A stretch of DNA of 64,000 nucleotides. It comes from Bacteroidota bacterium (GTDB taxonomy: Bacteria > Bacteroidota > Bacteroidia > B-17B0 > Aurantibacillaceae). How positions within the stretch are numbered: the first letter of the stretch is position 1; the number at the start of each line of letters is the position of its first letter. This document shows, piece after piece, positions 63,006 through 64,000 of the stretch. The DNA lies in contig JAFDXR010000005.1 in the NCBI GenBank assembly GCA_018267825.1, positions 124,001-188,000 on the forward strand. Direction: 5' to 3'. A model generated the notes under the pieces. It searched no databases. It saw only the letters and a list, made by a program, of their open reading frames with translations, and had not been told where the DNA came from. Position numbers and translations under genes: made by a program.

Positions 63006-63015
63006 CTGTTTTATA

Positions 63016-63897
63016 TTAGCTTTTCTTTGGAGTTCCCTGCATCGTAATTCCGTAATGATCCACGAACTCATGTGTAATCTCAAGTCCATTGTTACTGAAC
63101 CATGTTCTTATTTCTTCCACATCGTATCTTTCGCAATTCTGCGGGTGATACCAGTCATAATTGATTGCCGAATTTGCAGGAAAAGAAAAGTCGTTTGACC
63201 AGAAGCACTTCATAAAATAATGATAAATGAACCTCTGGAGGTCATATTCGCCGGCTTCAATTTTCAAAACATCGACCTGGGGTACTTTAATTTTGATATT
63301 GAGATCCGACAACATCTTCCCCAGTTCTGTTATCTGGTCGCATTTTTTAATAGCTTCCTCGTAACTCATACCTTTAATGGCATCACGGATATAATCATCA
63401 ACAAACTCCCGAACGGGCGCCTTTTTCTTATACACATAAATAGCTATAATACCATTGGCAGCCAGGTTATTCGTAACCAGGTTTTTGAACCCAAGCTCAG
63501 GGTTATTTGTATGGTGCAATACTTCCTGGCAATATATAAAATCGAATTTCCCGAATCTGGAATTATCTTCCAGCAGATCGGCCTGATGAGCCGCTATATT
63601 GTTGTAAGCTTTTAAATTGTTTCCCGCCACCTCATAAGCCACAAGATCGATTCCAGTAACCTGCGCTTCAGGTTTTGCATTTTCGCGCAACAAAGCTGTA
63701 ACTCTGCCGTTGCCGCATCCTGCGTCCAGAATCGTGTTTTTATCGGATAAAAACTGTCGAAACTCTTCGACTGACTTCCAGCCATTGCGATTGAGTATCC
63801 AGGTCTGTACTTCAGAGCCGGCTCTCAATGTCTCGGTAAAGGCGAGGTCCTGGTTATTCTCCCATTTATCTTTAAAGCTTGTTTTTGTATTATTCAT
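63016..63897 (-). CDS. class I SAM-dependent methyltransferase of the glycan operon
   Basis: 293 residues. ILDAGCGNGRVTALLRENA is the SAM site, GIDLVAYEVAGNNLK the acidic strand, and DFIYCQEVLHHTNNPELGFKNL the motif after it. Probably methylates a sugar or nucleotide-sugar intermediate. Its first eight bases overlap the stop of the partial epimerase gene at the window edge. Confidence 0.85.
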   Translation of the reverse strand: MNNTKTSFKDKWENNQDLAFTETLRAGSEVQTWILNRNGWKSVEEFRQFLSDKNTILDAGCGNGRVTALLRENAKPEAQVTGIDLVAYEVAGNNLKAYNNIAAHQADLLEDNSRFGKFDFIYCQEVLHHTNNPELGFKNLVTNNLAANGIIAIYVYKKKAPVREFVDDYIRDAIKGMSYEEAIKKCDQITELGKMLSDLNIKIKVPQVDVLKIEAGEYDLQRFIYHYFMKCFWSNDFSFPANSAINYDWYHPQNCERYDVEEIRTWFSNNGLEITHEFVDHYGITMQGTPKKS

Positions 63898-64000
63898 GGC
63901 TTATGCTTTTAATAAGTTTGTCGACTCCCATCTCAAAATTGATCGCAGGCGTGAACAAAATATGTTTCATTTTTTGAATATCTCCGATCAGGTTTTTAGG
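63890..64000 (-). CDS. NAD-dependent sugar epimerase, C-terminal fragment (continues beyond window)
   Basis: The last 36 codons of a gene that enters from the right edge: GDIQKMKHILFTPAINFEMG and VDKLIKSIS. This is the standard end of extended-SDR sugar epimerases/dehydratases (the D-x-x-K-A-x-x-x-L-x-W/F-x-P pattern). Stop TAA at 63890-63892 overlaps the methyltransferase start by eight bases. Too short for a specific assignment. Confidence 0.75.
   Translation of the reverse strand, partial: PKNLIGDIQKMKHILFTPAINFEMGVDKLIKSISHE

Overview
The window reads as chromosome of a Bacteroidota bacterium, probably from the Sphingobacteria/Chitinophagia side of the phylum. Grounds: three secreted proteins with type IX secretion (T9SS) or gliding-type C-terminal sorting domains; a PorP/SprF-like T9SS membrane protein; many promoters of the Bacteroidota form TAnnTTTG placed close to start codons; the long (654-residue) IspG; DUF2480, DUF4369/TlpA-type and MarC proteins; and a SAM-I riboswitch ahead of a full-length metH. 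No species can be named from the sequence alone. There is no rRNA, CRISPR array, integrase or transposase in the window.

Layout. 1-4860 is an AT-rich accessory block holding a MORN-repeat protein, a large solitary Eco57I-like DNA methyltransferase and a small membrane protein. It stops at the 3' end of an initiator tRNA-fMet gene on the minus strand, whose long leader contains an odd partial copy of the tRNA 5' end interrupted by two hairpins. 5145-33814 is mainly housekeeping: era and der, a YdcF-like protein, a HExxH aminopeptidase, a TlpA-like thioredoxin, a large T9SS surface protein, crcB, ispG, an orphan LuxR-type response regulator with a striking phased operator, an acyltransferase, a hexapeptide transferase, a GNAT acyltransferase, engB, a cyclophilin, a MORN-vWA protein, pheS, marC, the riboswitch-controlled methyltransferase-metH pair and a TPR-SpoIIE phosphatase. 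33823-55381 holds a GEVED/T9SS protein, a MacAB-like export operon with two permeases, prmA-tpiA-oppB-like permease genes, a patatin/outer-membrane barrel protein, sufE with two partners, plsX-fabH, a sensor-like membrane protein, the sprF-like/CotH T9SS pair and a long purF-like gene.

55385-64000 is one tightly packed minus-strand operon for surface glycan synthesis, continuing past the right edge. It has an epimerase fragment, a methyltransferase, a deacetylase-like protein, two glycosyltransferases and a set that looks like NDP-heptose synthesis split over separate genes (PfkB kinase, GmhA-like isomerase, epimerase, HldE-C-like nucleotidyltransferase). It ends with an unusual single protein joining a glycosyltransferase-like domain to an N-acetyl-sugar amidotransferase (WbpG/PseA-like) domain.

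Most promising for a second look: the tRNA-fMet leader element (4977-5052), the glycosyltransferase-amidotransferase fusion (55385-57352), the four half-sites spaced exactly 11 bp ahead of the orphan response regulator (16615-16652), the SAM-I attenuator with an uncharacterised methyltransferase ahead of metH, and the very short or absent 5' leaders implied by several promoters.
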